Assembly: GCA_017305555.1 (NCBI GenBank)
Contig: JAFKKM010000012.1
Coordinates: 1-64,000, forward strand
DNA from: Hyphomicrobiales bacterium
Lineage (GTDB): Bacteria > Pseudomonadota > Alphaproteobacteria > Rhizobiales > Xanthobacteraceae
Length of the DNA: 64,000 nucleotides
Direction of reading: 5' to 3'
The notes beneath the pieces are model-generated. The model was not told the DNA's origin and made no database searches. It was given only the letters and a program-made list of their open reading frames with translations. The translations under genes were made by a program, and so were the position numbers. Below are positions 28,856-37,913 of this stretch, in pieces. How positions within the stretch are numbered: the first letter of the stretch is position 1; every line of letters begins with the position of its first letter.

Positions 28856-29842
28856 TCAATCTTCCGATGCACGGCGCGATGTCGTACGCGCGGCATCCGG
28901 CGTAACGTGTCGCGTGTCAGAGCGTGCTTGTGGTTGGCTCGCGCGTGCGCGCTGGCGCTCGTCGTCATGCAGCAGCGGCCGATATTTCGCACGGGCGATC
29001 GGCATGGTCGCGCCGCGCCATGCGGCGAGCAGGACAAGCGCGGCGTGCTCGCTGATCTGGTCGTAGAGGCGCGACAAGCGATAGACCATGGTGACCGAGG
29101 CGCCGACCTCGGGGTTGAGAAACAGCAATACACGCTGAAAAGCGTCGCTGCTCATGTCGAGAGCCTTGAGGGCGCAAGCCAGCGGTTCGCCGCCGCGATC
29201 GTCGATTATCTGCATCGCTACGCGTTTGGGCAGGATCAGGACGTCAGCGAGTTCCAGTGCGAAATTCTCGGTGTCCACCGCAAACGCGGCCATCTCCAAG
29301 ATCTGGATGGCCTGCTTCGCGCGCGGAGCCGGAATGCGCGATGCTGTCTTCAGCGGCGCGTCGGCCAGATGAAACAGGATCGCCGAACGCTTGCTGGAAT
29401 CGGCGGCGAAGAACATCTCGCTGATTTGCGCCGCGTCGTTCGGCAGCATCAGCAGCGGTGCAGTCGACGCCGCGGGAGCGTTATTGTCGGGTTCGATCGT
29501 GCGTGCGGGTTCAACGGTCGGTTGCGCAATCGATCGCGCGAGTGGCGCGGGTTGCTCCTGCTCCCGCGAACGAATCCCGAGTTGCTCCGCGATGATGATC
29601 GGCGTCTTGGGATAGATCGAGAGCCGGGCACGAACGGCCGCGCGCGTCGCGTCGTCGACCTGATCGATCAACCGTGAGGTGAGTTCGACGAACTGTCGCT
29701 CTTCATCGTCGGTATGCGACGGCGCCTGCACATAGATATCGGTCAACACCCGCAACAAGGTCGGGCGAATATCGACGCCCTCGCGGCGCGACAGCGACAT
29801 CAGGCCATCGAGGCCGGAAAGCAGGGGAGGTGTTGTCGTCAT
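28856..29842 (-). CDS. DUF2336-family protein
   Basis: 328 residues. Helical repeat protein of the DUF2336 family (RRGEVDIRPTLLRVLTDIYV-like N-terminus with SLSRREGVDI, then AQISEMFFAADSSKRSAILF, and FALELADVLILPKRVAMQII). Members are found in alphaproteobacteria and some are linked to motility or stalk regulation, but no activity is settled. The C-terminal 50 residues are basic and Arg-rich. ATG start at 29842. A CtrA-type box lies 53 bases upstream, between it and a divergent small gene, so cell-cycle control is likely. Confidence 0.82.
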   Translation of the reverse strand: MTTTPPLLSGLDGLMSLSRREGVDIRPTLLRVLTDIYVQAPSHTDDEERQFVELTSRLIDQVDDATRAAVRARLSIYPKTPIIIAEQLGIRSREQEQPAPLARSIAQPTVEPARTIEPDNNAPAASTAPLLMLPNDAAQISEMFFAADSSKRSAILFHLADAPLKTASRIPAPRAKQAIQILEMAAFAVDTENFALELADVLILPKRVAMQIIDDRGGEPLACALKALDMSSDAFQRVLLFLNPEVGASVTMVYRLSRLYDQISEHAALVLLAAWRGATMPIARAKYRPLLHDDERQRARASQPQARSDTRHVTPDAARTTSRRASED

Positions 29843-29894
29843 ATTCGCGTGTACGCTGACCAGGGAACCTGATCCCGACTTTAGCGTGTGGGTT

Positions 29895-29912
29895 TTAACG
29901 GGTGGTTAACCA
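29895..29912. promoter_or_regulatory. CtrA binding box
   Basis: TTAA at 29895-29898 and TTAACCAT at 29905-29912 region give TTAA-N7-TTAAC, the full consensus for the cell-cycle regulator CtrA in alphaproteobacteria. It lies in the 129-bp divergent gap between the DUF2336 gene (minus) and the small plus-strand gene at 29972. Confidence 0.7.
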
Positions 29913-29971
29913 TGACTGCTCTTAATAACTTGACGAGGCCAGCCTGTTTTGGTGGGCGGCAGGAGAGCGAG

Positions 29972-30175
29972 ATGGGCATAGTTATTCAATTTCCGGTCGA
30001 AACGGCGACGCGTCGTCCCGGCTCGGCTGCGGATAGCGCCCGGTGCGAGACGACGGGCGATGTGCTGATCCTTCCCGTGGTTCGGATCGAACGCGCAACG
30101 GATGAAACCAACGGCAACAGTCCGGACGAGGGAACCGCGGCGGGTCGCCGTCGCCGTCGCCGCGCACGATCCTGA
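29972..30175 (+). CDS. Small basic-tailed hypothetical protein
   Basis: 67 residues from ATG 29972 with AGGAGAG upstream. It begins MGIVIQFPVETATRRPGS, and ends in an Arg-rich tail (GRRRRRRARS). The frame is open upstream to 29888, but the ribosome site picks this ATG. I recall similar short proteins starting M.IVIQFP in Bradyrhizobium relatives, with no known role. The CtrA box lies about 60 bases upstream. Confidence 0.6.
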   Translation: MGIVIQFPVETATRRPGSAADSARCETTGDVLILPVVRIERATDETNGNSPDEGTAAGRRRRRRARS

Positions 30176-30195
30176 ACGCCGCCGGATTCGTTACC

Positions 30196-30951
30196 ATGAC
30201 ACGATCGTTGTCGCGCACGCAGGCAACAGCTTTATCGTTGCTGTGTCTTGCGATCGGATTAGGCGGTTGCAGCGGCGGCGATTTCGACCGCGCGCGCCCC
30301 GACGTCCGCAGCGACGACATGCATCGCTGGATCGGCGTCGAGGCGACCGGAAGCGTCGGTCTGCCGGCATCACAATTCCAACTCACCGACAACGAGCGGC
30401 AGTTGCGCGATCTCGCTTATCCGTTGATCGAGCCGCCGCATTCCCGTCCAGCGAAAAGAACCGTGGTCGGCGACTACAAGCCGATGCCCTCGCCGTGGCG
30501 CGAGAAGGTCGTCTTCGACCGCACCACTTATGGAAAGCTGCTGCTCGACGAGCCGCATCGCTCGCACGCATCGCGCTACGCGCAGTTGATGGACGATGTC
30601 CGCAACGATCTGACGCGGTTTGATTCCTTCTTCCCCGTCGCGGATCGCGTCATCAGTCTCGATCGCAAGCGACACGCCAGCCTGAAATACATTTCCGAAT
30701 TGTCGCCGGCGGAACGCACTGACGCGACCGCGCGCATGGAAGAGAACGCGTTGATCGTGCAATGGGTGCAGCAGTGCTTGCAGCAGCGAGTGTCGTCTTA
30801 TCGCTGGGCGTTGGAACGGCTGGTGGTTCACGCGCCGGATGGTGCGGCGGCGGATGCGGATCGCCTGATCAAGCAGCTTGCGGCGCAGGCGTCCAACGTC
30901 GCCATCGTCACGCCGCCGGTGCCTGGCCGTGTGCTGAGTACGCGCGGGTGA
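30196..30951 (+). CDS. Lipoprotein of unknown function
   Basis: 251 residues with a lipoprotein signal peptide: hydrophobic LSLLCLAIGLGGCSGG with the lipobox LGGC at about residues 22-25, so the mature protein would be lipid-anchored. The body is charged and mostly helical (SFFPVADRVISLDRKRHASL, MEENALIVQWVQQCLQQRVS). I recognise no domain. It begins 20 bases after the small gene upstream and may share its transcript. Confidence 0.8.
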   Translation: MTRSLSRTQATALSLLCLAIGLGGCSGGDFDRARPDVRSDDMHRWIGVEATGSVGLPASQFQLTDNERQLRDLAYPLIEPPHSRPAKRTVVGDYKPMPSPWREKVVFDRTTYGKLLLDEPHRSHASRYAQLMDDVRNDLTRFDSFFPVADRVISLDRKRHASLKYISELSPAERTDATARMEENALIVQWVQQCLQQRVSSYRWALERLVVHAPDGAAADADRLIKQLAAQASNVAIVTPPVPGRVLSTRG

Positions 30952-30955
30952 CGCT

Positions 30956-31543
30956 TTAACGGCTAGCGCGCGGTGTTACGCTCGGCTTCTGCGGCGGTTC
31001 GGTTTGCACTTTGCAGGTTGCGGCGGCGAGCGAGGCTTGGGCCTGCGCCATCAGGCCGGTGTCCGCCGCGAGGGCCTTGAGCACGATGAGGCCCGTCGAT
31101 GTCGGCGAGTCGACGATCAGCCGGTCCGCCGCGGTGATTTCCTCGTCTTCCGGCAGCGCCGCGTGCTGCGCCTCCGTCATCAGATCGAGTTCGATGACCT
31201 TGCGTCCGGCCGAGCGATCGTTGATCGCGTAGTAAGCGACATCGCCGTCGGTATAGAACGACACCGACGTATAGGCCTGGCTGACCGGCACCGCGAGCTT
31301 GATCGGGCCGCTCGAGAGATCGTAACGGCAGATCGCCGTGGCGAAGGCCGGGTCCATGAACGGGATCGGTGCGTTGTTCGGCTCCGCGAGCGGCAGCGCT
31401 TTCACCGCGTTGACCGGCGTGATCCGCTCGAGCCGCGAATAAGCATCCTGCGAGGCGATGCGCGGCAATGCCAGCACGCTGACCAGATGTACGAGGCCGC
31501 CGAGCAGCAGGCCCGCGAGAAGTACCGCCAGCCACCGGATCAT
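30956..31543 (-). CDS. DUF1254-domain membrane protein
   Basis: 195 residues from ATG 31543, overlapping the DUF1214 stop by four bases. One N-terminal membrane helix (WLAVLLAGLLLGGLVHLVSV), then a DUF1254-like periplasmic part (NNAPIPFMDPAFATAICRYD, AYTSVSFYTDGDVAYYAIND). DUF1254 and DUF1214 usually occur as one protein or as neighbours, as here. Function unknown. Confidence 0.82.
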   Translation of the reverse strand: MIRWLAVLLAGLLLGGLVHLVSVLALPRIASQDAYSRLERITPVNAVKALPLAEPNNAPIPFMDPAFATAICRYDLSSGPIKLAVPVSQAYTSVSFYTDGDVAYYAINDRSAGRKVIELDLMTEAQHAALPEDEEITAADRLIVDSPTSTGLIVLKALAADTGLMAQAQASLAAATCKVQTEPPQKPSVTPRASR

Positions 31544-32118
31544 GAGCAGCCCGCCGTGCTGATCGCCGGCATCGGCGCGTCGCGTTGCGTGCGCGTGGCG
31601 ATGCCCACCGGCGTATCGTAAAGACGCAACATCAGTTGATAGCGTTCGATGCCGCCGGTCGGCAGCCAGTTGCCGGCGCGTGCGCGTGAGGCGAGGCGGA
31701 TGGCGAAGGAGCCGTCGGCGTTGCGCACGATCTCCTCGCTGGTGAAGCCGTAACGCTGCAACGCGTTGGCGACCAGATGGCCCTTGGCGTCGTACAAGGT
31801 CAGCGTCCAGAACCGCGCCGGCGGCGTGACGCCGCTGACGATAACGTCGCAGCGGCCGTCGAGCGGGCGCTTCGCGTCGTCGGCGTTGGCGATGAAGGCG
31901 ATGCCGTCGCCGGTGCCGAGCGGCAGCTCGCCGCTGCGGACTACGGAGGCGCGTGCGTAAGGATTGATTTCCGTCGTGCCGATGCGCGGGCGCGCGGTCC
32001 ATGCGCCGATGGTCAACGTGCCGAGATCGGTGCCGCGCGTCGTCGTCATCCACGTCGCGCCAAGGCCGGCCACGGTGGCGAGGACCAGGATCAACAAGGC
32101 CATCAGGATCAGGCGCAC
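31540..32118 (-). CDS. DUF1214-domain membrane protein
   Basis: 192 residues with a GTG start at 32118 (ATG 32103 possible). N-terminal membrane helix (MALLILVLATVAGLGATWMT), then the DUF1214 region: ARFWTLTLYDAKGHLVANAL, RYGFTSEEIVRNADGSFAIR and NWLPTGGIERYQLMLRLYDT. The C-terminal DUF1254 partner follows with a four-base overlap. These proteins are periplasmic and uncharacterised. Confidence 0.84.
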   Translation of the reverse strand: MRLILMALLILVLATVAGLGATWMTTTRGTDLGTLTIGAWTARPRIGTTEINPYARASVVRSGELPLGTGDGIAFIANADDAKRPLDGRCDVIVSGVTPPARFWTLTLYDAKGHLVANALQRYGFTSEEIVRNADGSFAIRLASRARAGNWLPTGGIERYQLMLRLYDTPVGIATRTQRDAPMPAISTAGCS

Positions 32119-32158
32119 GTCTGGACCGTTATCATTGTTGTCACGCCAAACGCTTCCA

Positions 32159-34555
32159 TCACTTCCTGCGCGCCGGGGGCGGAGTTTGATTTTCCGGTGG
32201 CGCCGCTGAAGCGACGCTGTTTGCCGGCGTTGTCGATCCGGTATTGAACGGATTGGTTGAATCCGTCGACGAGGTCTTGCCGACGGTCTTGCCGGCATCA
32301 TCAAGCATCTTCTCGATGCGTACCAGAATCTCCGCGCCGCGCCGTGTCAGAACCGGCGGCGGACCGGCCTTGGCATCGTCGTCTTGCGCCGCAAGCGCGG
32401 CCGCGTTCGCCGCCGACGGCTTTGCCAGCACCTCGACGCCGGGAATGGGCTTGATTTCGACGCCCTGATGCGCTGCGACCATGATGTCGTGCCATGTCTG
32501 CGCCGGCAGTGATCCGCCGGTCATACGGTTGGTCGGCGAGTAATCGTCGTTGCCGTACCACACCGCGCAAGTGAAGTTGCCGGTGTAACCGACGAACCAC
32601 GCATCGCGATAGTTATTCGTGGTGCCGGTCTTGCCCGCGGTCGGAATGCCGTCGAGCGCGGCGCGGCGTGCCGTGCCTTCGCTGACGACGTGACTCATCA
32701 TGCCCGCCATGTCGGCGGCGACCGATGCGGGAATGATCTGACGCGGCTGCGGTCCGTCGCGATCCCAGCGCCACACCAGATCGCCGGCGCCGGTGCGGAC
32801 TTCGAGGATTGCGTGCGGCGTGACCGCCTTGCCCTTGTTGGGGAAGGCGGCATAGGCGACCGCGTGTTCGAGTACGTTGACTTCGTCGGCGCCGATCGGC
32901 AGCGACGGCGTATCCGGCAGCGGCGTAACGATGCCGAACCTGCGCGCCACTTCGATGATCTTGGCGCGGCCGGCTTTCGGACCGGACTTGCCACCGAGCG
33001 CGATGGAGAGTTTCACCGGCACGACGTTGATCGAGCGCGTCAACGCCTGCGTCAGCGTCACCGTGCCGGAATAGGAGTGGCCGTAATTCTGCGGGCACCA
33101 GTTGCCGATGCACACCGGTCCGTCAACGATCGTCGAGGTGGGCTTGAAGCCGTTGAGCAGCGCCGTCGTGTAGACATAGGGTTTGAACGATGAGCCGGGC
33201 TGGCGCATCGCATCCACCGCGCGATTGAATTGGCTGGCGCCGTAGTCGCGGCCGCCGACCATCGCACGTATGCCGCCGTCGAGATCGGAAACGACGGTTG
33301 CGGCTTGCGTCGCGTGATAGTCGCGGCCGAACTGGCGCAGCTGGTTTTCGATGGCGGCTTCGGCGGCATGCTGCACGTGCATGTCGATTGCGGTGCGCAC
33401 CACGAACACGCGCTCGGTGTAGGATTTCGGGAAGGTGTCGACCACCTTGCGCATCTCGTCGAAGGCCCAGTCGAGATAATAGTTCGGCGAATTCTCGTCG
33501 CGACGGTCGACAGCGGTGGCGGGATTGCGCCGCGCACCGAACACCTGGCCTTCGGTCATGAAGCCGGCTTCGACCATGTTGTCGAGCACGACGTTGGCGC
33601 GCGCACGCGCGGCGGGCAGGTTGATGTGCGGTGCGTATTTGGTCGGCGCCTTGAACAGGCCGGCAAGCATCGCGGATTCGGCCAGATTGATGTCGCGTAC
33701 CGACTTGTTGAAATAGAAGTGCGCCGCGCCGTCGACGCCGAAGGTGCCGCCGCCCATGTAGGCGCGGTCGAGATAGAGCTTCAGGATTTCGTTCTTGGTC
33801 AGTCGCGTCTCGAGCCAGATCGCGAGGAACGCTTCGTTGACCTTGCGCTCGATGGTGCGCTCGTTGCTGAGGAATAGGTTCTTCGCAAGCTGCTGCGTGA
33901 TCGACGATCCGCCTTGCCGCACGCCGCCAGCTTGTGCGTTCGTCACCAGCGCGCGAAAGGTGCCGGCGACATCGATGCCGAAGTGATCGTAGAAGCGGCG
34001 ATCTTCGGTGGCGAGCGTAGCCTTGATCAGATTGTCGGGAAAGTCTTCCAGCGGAATCGCATCGTTGTGCTTGATGCCGCGGCTGCCGATCGGGTTGCCG
34101 TAGCGATCGAGGAAGGTCACCGCGAGATCGGATTTCTTCAGCCAGTTGTCATCGGCGGTTTCGCGAAACGCCGGCACGGCGAGCGCAAGTAACAGGATCA
34201 GACCGGCCAATCCGATCGTTGCGGCTTCCGATAGCGGTTCGATGAAAATCCAGCGCTTCCAGCGGCCGACATAGAAGCGGTCCATGAAGGCGGAGTAGCG
34301 TTCGTAGAGTTCGCGCGTGGCCGCGCCGGAGGAAAACACGGTGGAGTCGATGCGCGCGTCGAAGTCCAGCAGGAAATGCCGGATTCGTTGCTTCCAATCG
34401 CTTGGTAACAGTTGGCGCACCAGGACCTTTGACCTTCGCGACGTTCGAACGCCCGGCCTGAGCGCTCTCAAAACTCGCCCGGGATTCTTGCGGCAATCCC
34501 GTGGCGCTTTTGCGTCCGGATTGGCCGGGCCATCTTCTAACCGAGGCGGGTCCAT
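32159..34555 (-). CDS. Class A penicillin-binding protein (PBP1A type)
   Basis: 798 residues from ATG 34555; the open frame continues upstream but only as a shadow of the YcgN gene. Cytoplasmic basic N-terminus, one membrane helix ([17 protein letters not shown]), glycosyltransferase domain with catalytic Glu in [15 protein letters not shown] and [15 protein letters not shown], transpeptidase domain with SSFK (in [13 protein letters not shown]), SIN and KTGTTN motifs. It polymerises and cross-links peptidoglycan. The C-terminus is Pro/Thr/Ala-rich. Complete by every motif. Confidence 0.95.
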   Translation of the reverse strand: MDPPRLEDGPANPDAKAPRDCRKNPGRVLRALRPGVRTSRRSKVLVRQLLPSDWKQRIRHFLLDFDARIDSTVFSSGAATRELYERYSAFMDRFYVGRWKRWIFIEPLSEAATIGLAGLILLLALAVPAFRETADDNWLKKSDLAVTFLDRYGNPIGSRGIKHNDAIPLEDFPDNLIKATLATEDRRFYDHFGIDVAGTFRALVTNAQAGGVRQGGSSITQQLAKNLFLSNERTIERKVNEAFLAIWLETRLTKNEILKLYLDRAYMGGGTFGVDGAAHFYFNKSVRDINLAESAMLAGLFKAPTKYAPHINLPAARARANVVLDNMVEAGFMTEGQVFGARRNPATAVDRRDENSPNYYLDWAFDEMRKVVDTFPKSYTERVFVVRTAIDMHVQHAAEAAIENQLRQFGRDYHATQAATVVSDLDGGIRAMVGGRDYGASQFNRAVDAMRQPGSSFKPYVYTTALLNGFKPTSTIVDGPVCIGNWCPQNYGHSYSGTVTLTQALTRSINVVPVKLSIALGGKSGPKAGRAKIIEVARRFGIVTPLPDTPSLPIGADEVNVLEHAVAYAAFPNKGKAVTPHAILEVRTGAGDLVWRWDRDGPQPRQIIPASVAADMAGMMSHVVSEGTARRAALDGIPTAGKTGTTNNYRDAWFVGYTGNFTCAVWYGNDDYSPTNRMTGGSLPAQTWHDIMVAAHQGVEIKPIPGVEVLAKPSAANAAALAAQDDDAKAGPPPVLTRRGAEILVRIEKMLDDAGKTVGKTSSTDSTNPFNTGSTTPANSVASAAPPENQTPPPARRK

Positions 34556-34711
34556 AAACCAATGGCGTCGCTGGCTTTTCCGCCGGTACGGATAACGGCC
34601 GGACGAACCTTGCCGGGGGACTGGAGGGCGGTCCTGCGGATGCCGGCTTGCGCGGCGGGGCCGGCTACCCCTACATCGTTGTTGGATTCTTGCTTCGGAT
34701 ATCTCGACCTG

Positions 34712-35224
34712 ATGACGCGCCGCCCGCCACAGCCTTCCGCCCAAGAGGGTTTCTTCTGGAAAACCAAGACGTTGGAGGAAATGTCCGACGCCGAATGGGA
34801 GAGCCTGTGCGATGGCTGCGCGCGCTGCTGCCTGGAAAAGCTCGAGGACGAGGACACCGGCAAGATCTATTTCACCCACGTTTCCTGCAAATTGCTCGAT
34901 GCCGGAACCTGCAGCTGCAAGGATTATGCGAATCGCTCCGCCAAGGTGGCGGACTGCGTGCGGCTGACGCCGGAGAATGTCCGGACGCTCAACTGGCTGC
35001 CGCCGAGTTGCGCCTACAAGCTGGTGGCGGAGGGGCGGGATCTCTACTGGTGGCATCCGTTGATCTCCGGCGATCCGAATACCGTGCACGAGGCGGGCGT
35101 ATCGGTGCGCGGCCGGGTCTACGGTACTGAGGACGACGTTCCGGATTCGGAACTGGAGGATCACATCGTTCGCTGGCCGGCGCTGTTGCCGAAGCACGCG
35201 CGACTGAAGAAGCGGCCGGACTGA
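34712..35224 (+). CDS. YcgN-family cysteine-cluster protein (UPF0260)
   Basis: 170 residues from ATG 34712. A cysteine cluster typical of YcgN/YkgJ proteins: [36 protein letters not shown] and [10 protein letters not shown], probably binding metal, plus the family C-terminus [10 protein letters not shown]. Unknown function. The longer frame upstream to 34562 lacks similarity and overlaps the divergent PBP promoter region. Confidence 0.87.
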   Translation: MTRRPPQPSAQEGFFWKTKTLEEMSDAEWESLCDGCARCCLEKLEDEDTGKIYFTHVSCKLLDAGTCSCKDYANRSAKVADCVRLTPENVRTLNWLPPSCAYKLVAEGRDLYWWHPLISGDPNTVHEAGVSVRGRVYGTEDDVPDSELEDHIVRWPALLPKHARLKKRPD

Positions 35225-35321
35225 TCGATCCTCTCGCATCATTGACGACGCTCACGCGGACGTCATCGCGTATGCAGCGCCGCGCGTGACCCATGCGTCC
35301 GCGTGGCTGGGCGAACGAACT

Positions 35322-35333
35322 TTAACACGTTAA
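35322..35333. promoter_or_regulatory. TTAACACGTTAA palindrome before the MFS exporter
   Basis: A near-perfect dyad (TTAAC-AC-GTTAA) 59 bases before the exporter start, in a 167-bp gap. It could be an operator for a local repressor, but no regulator gene is adjacent. The spacing is too short for a CtrA box. Confidence 0.35.
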
Positions 35334-35391
35334 TGAGTCGCGGCGTGATGAGCGGCGCGCGCAGCGCCGCCGGCTATTTCCAGCGACCGGC

Positions 35392-36978
35392 ATGAGCAAG
35401 TTCGAATCCCAGACGAGCGGCGCGGGCGAGGTACGATCCTTGTCCGCCACCGAGGCAGCGCGACTGACCGACGAGGTGATCGAACTCGACGGCGCGCCGC
35501 CGCTTGCACCGGGCGCCGCGCTGACGCAAAGCGAGGTCCGCACCATCCTGATGAGCCTGATGCTGACGATGTTCCTGGCCGCGCTGGACCAGACCATCGT
35601 GGCGACGGCGCTGCCGACCATTGGCGCGCAATTCCGCGACGCGGCCAACCTGTCGTGGATCATTACCGCCTATCTGTTGGCGTCGACCGCGGTGGCGCCG
35701 GTGTTCGGCACGCTCAGCGACATCTACGGCCGCAAGGCGATGATCGTGCTGTCGCTCAGCCTGTTCATCGCGGGCTCGGTGATGTGCGCGCTGGCGCCGA
35801 ACATGACGGTGCTGATCATCGCGCGCGGCGTGCAGGGGCTCGGCGGCGGCGGCATCATGCCGATCGTGCAGACCATCATTTCCGACGTGGTGACACCGCG
35901 CGAGCGCGGCCGTTATCAATCCTATTTCAGCGGCGTCTGGGTGGCGGCCGGCATCGGCGGCCCGGTGCTCGGCGGCGTGTTCGCCGAACATTTGCACTGG
36001 TCGCTGATCTTCTGGATCAACGTGCCGCTGGCAGCGGCCGGGCTCGGCCTGTTGCTGCCGCGCATGAAACGCATTCCGGTGTTTCACCGCCGCCGCAAGG
36101 TCGATTGGCTCGGCGGCGTGCTGCTGATGGCGAGCGCGGTGATCTTTACGCTGCTGCTGACCTGGGGCGGCACGCGGCTGGCGTGGTCGTCGCCCGAGGC
36201 ATTGGCGATGATCGGCGCGACCGCGCTGCTGGCGGTGGGCTTCATCTGGCACGCCGGGCGCATCAATGAACCGTTCGTGCCGCTACCGCTGCTCGGCGGC
36301 AGCGTGGTGCCGTTCGGCATTCTCGCCGGCGGCTGCGCGGTCGGTGCCATCGTCGGGCTGACGGTGCATCTGCCGATCTATTATCTCGTCGTCTATGGCC
36401 TCAGCGCCAGCGAAGCCGGCCTGGCGCTGATTCCGCTGGTCGCGGTCTCGGTGCTGGGTGCATGGACCGCCGGGCGCGTGATGGCGACCTTGCCGCGCTA
36501 TAAGTACGTGGCGATCCTCGGCACCGGCACCGCGGTCGCGACCGGGCTATTGTTGATGTTGGTCACGCTGCCGTTGTGGGCGATGCTGAGCGTGCTCTCG
36601 GTGTTCGCCTTCGGGCTCGGCACCACATTCCCGGTCAGCGTCGTCTCGATTCAGAATGCGGTGGCGCGGCCGCAGGTCGGCACCGTCACCGGCGCGATGA
36701 ATTTCTTCCGCGCGTTGATGGCATCCTTTGCGGTGGCGGCGATGACGGCGCTGCTTCTGATGGCGCTGGGGCAGGGTATGGCGACGCCGGGCTCCGCTGG
36801 GCATGGCCTCGCCGCCGATGCGTTCCACAAGGCGACCGCGGCGCAGATGATCGTCGCGTTCCGCTACGTGTTCGGCGCGGCCGTGGCGCTGCTCAGCGTT
36901 TCCTTCGCCTGCATGTTGCTGATGGAGGAGCGGCCGCTCGCCGGTCCCGCTGCGCCGCCGGTGGACATGGCGGAGTAG
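35392..36978 (+). CDS. DHA2-type MFS drug exporter (14-TM)
   Basis: 528 residues, about 14 membrane helices, DHA2 (EmrB/QacA) group. Signatures: LAALDQTIVATALPTIGAQF in helix 1, GTLSDIYGRKAMIVLSLSLF between helices 2 and 3, and the antiporter motif C region GGPVLGGVFAEHLHWSLIFW. It would expel hydrophobic compounds using the proton gradient. The cytoplasmic N-terminus is unusually long (about 45 polar residues). No EmrA-like adaptor follows. Confidence 0.92.
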   Translation: MSKFESQTSGAGEVRSLSATEAARLTDEVIELDGAPPLAPGAALTQSEVRTILMSLMLTMFLAALDQTIVATALPTIGAQFRDAANLSWIITAYLLASTAVAPVFGTLSDIYGRKAMIVLSLSLFIAGSVMCALAPNMTVLIIARGVQGLGGGGIMPIVQTIISDVVTPRERGRYQSYFSGVWVAAGIGGPVLGGVFAEHLHWSLIFWINVPLAAAGLGLLLPRMKRIPVFHRRRKVDWLGGVLLMASAVIFTLLLTWGGTRLAWSSPEALAMIGATALLAVGFIWHAGRINEPFVPLPLLGGSVVPFGILAGGCAVGAIVGLTVHLPIYYLVVYGLSASEAGLALIPLVAVSVLGAWTAGRVMATLPRYKYVAILGTGTAVATGLLLMLVTLPLWAMLSVLSVFAFGLGTTFPVSVVSIQNAVARPQVGTVTGAMNFFRALMASFAVAAMTALLLMALGQGMATPGSAGHGLAADAFHKATAAQMIVAFRYVFGAAVALLSVSFACMLLMEERPLAGPAAPPVDMAE

Positions 36979-37160
36979 GCCACGCTGTTACCGTGATCCT
37001 GCGTGGTCAAACGGATCGCGCGTTCTCCAAATAGATTGCATTTGATCGATCGCTCCCGATCCGCGTTAGCGGCTGCGCAATCTTTTGCCGTTAGCTTGTC
37101 GGGCGCTCACGCCGCCGCGCTCACGGCGCGGATGATTGGATCGACCACAGGAGACTCCCC

Positions 37161-37337
37161 GTGCGGCCGTTACTGAGGCGATTTATCGACGATCAATCCG
37201 GCGCCACCGCGATCGAATATGGGCTGATCGCAGCCGGCATCGCCATGGTGCTGATTGCCGCGTTGCAGGCGCTCGGCACGACGACAGTTGGGAAACTTCA
37301 GCCGATTGCTCCCGCAATCGAGCAGGCCGGACGGTGA
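37161..37337 (+). CDS. Flp-type (type IVb) pilin
   Basis: 58 residues from a GTG start with CAGGAGA upstream. The N-terminus reads RPLLRRFIDDQSGATAIEYG, where cleavage after Gly14 would leave ATAIEYG, the glutamate-tyrosine signature of Flp/Fap pilins. A membrane helix follows (LIAAGIAMVLIAALQALGT). Flp pilins are subunits of tight-adherence pili processed by TadV/CpaA-type peptidase. No tad/cpa genes are in this window, so this is an orphan pilin. Below 60 codons, it is easily missed. Confidence 0.85.
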   Translation: MRPLLRRFIDDQSGATAIEYGLIAAGIAMVLIAALQALGTTTVGKLQPIAPAIEQAGR

Positions 37338-37375
37338 CGTCGCAATTCGGGATGCGTTTTCTAGGAATTTATACC

Positions 37376-37404
37376 TTGACAGCGTGACGCTGCTCGGGTA
37401 AGGT
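37376..37404 (+). promoter_or_regulatory. Strong sigma70-type promoter
   Basis: TTGACA at 37376-37381, a 17-base spacer, and TAAGGT at 37399-37404. A perfect -35 box is rare in this GC-rich DNA. Transcription would begin near 37411, leaving about 200 bases of leader before the 50-residue gene at 37611; that leader may contain structure or an unrecognised small RNA. Confidence 0.6.
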
Positions 37405-37610
37405 CACGCCATACTCCACAATTGGGTTTCGCCGAGCCGCCTTGCGTGACGGCGATAGCAAAGCGTCGGCGTGCGACGGCGTCGTTCCGTGTGGAACGCG
37501 TTTCGCCTGCGCACAACCTTCAACCCATTGAGCAGGAACAATCATTCTTTGCCATGCGTTGCCTCGATGTCGTCGGTTCATTGGTCGGCGGAAAGAGAAG
37601 CGAGGGCACC

Positions 37611-37763
37611 ATGGCAACCAAGCAACACGGACAGATTATCGAAACGCCGACCGAGGCGCGCCAGGGTGAACGCGGGCCATCGGTGCTCGCATTGCTGGTG
37701 ATCAGCACCGGGCTCGCCATCGTCATCCTCGGTATGATCTGGTTCGTCTTCATTCGCGGGTAG
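37611..37763 (+). CDS. 50-residue single-TM membrane protein
   Basis: From ATG 37611 (GAGGG upstream): polar N-terminus MATKQHGQIIETPTEARQGE, then a C-terminal membrane helix SVLALLVISTGLAIVILGMI ending WFVFIRG. The frame is open upstream to 37422, but composition there is not protein-like. A REP-like hairpin follows 23 bases after the stop and may end or stabilise the message. Function unknown. Confidence 0.65.
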   Translation: MATKQHGQIIETPTEARQGERGPSVLALLVISTGLAIVILGMIWFVFIRG

Positions 37764-37785
37764 CGAATTGATTGATCGCTTTTAA

Positions 37786-37865
37786 CGTCATTGCGAGAAG
37801 CGAAGCGACGAAGCAATCCAGCTTTCCTAGAGCTGGATTGCTTCGCTGTGCTCGGAATGACGACG
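37786..37865. repeat. REP-like palindromic pair
   Basis: CGTCATTGCGAGAAGCGAAG ... AAGCAATCCAGCT followed after a short loop by AGCTGGATTGCTTCG ... GGAATGACGACG. A long imperfect palindrome of a type common in Bradyrhizobium intergenic regions (recalled). It separates the 50-residue gene from the GTA-like cluster. Confidence 0.8.
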
Positions 37866-37913
37866 TAGTTTGACATCACCGCGCATCGCGCGCGGCGCTG
37901 GAGCGAATTTTAC

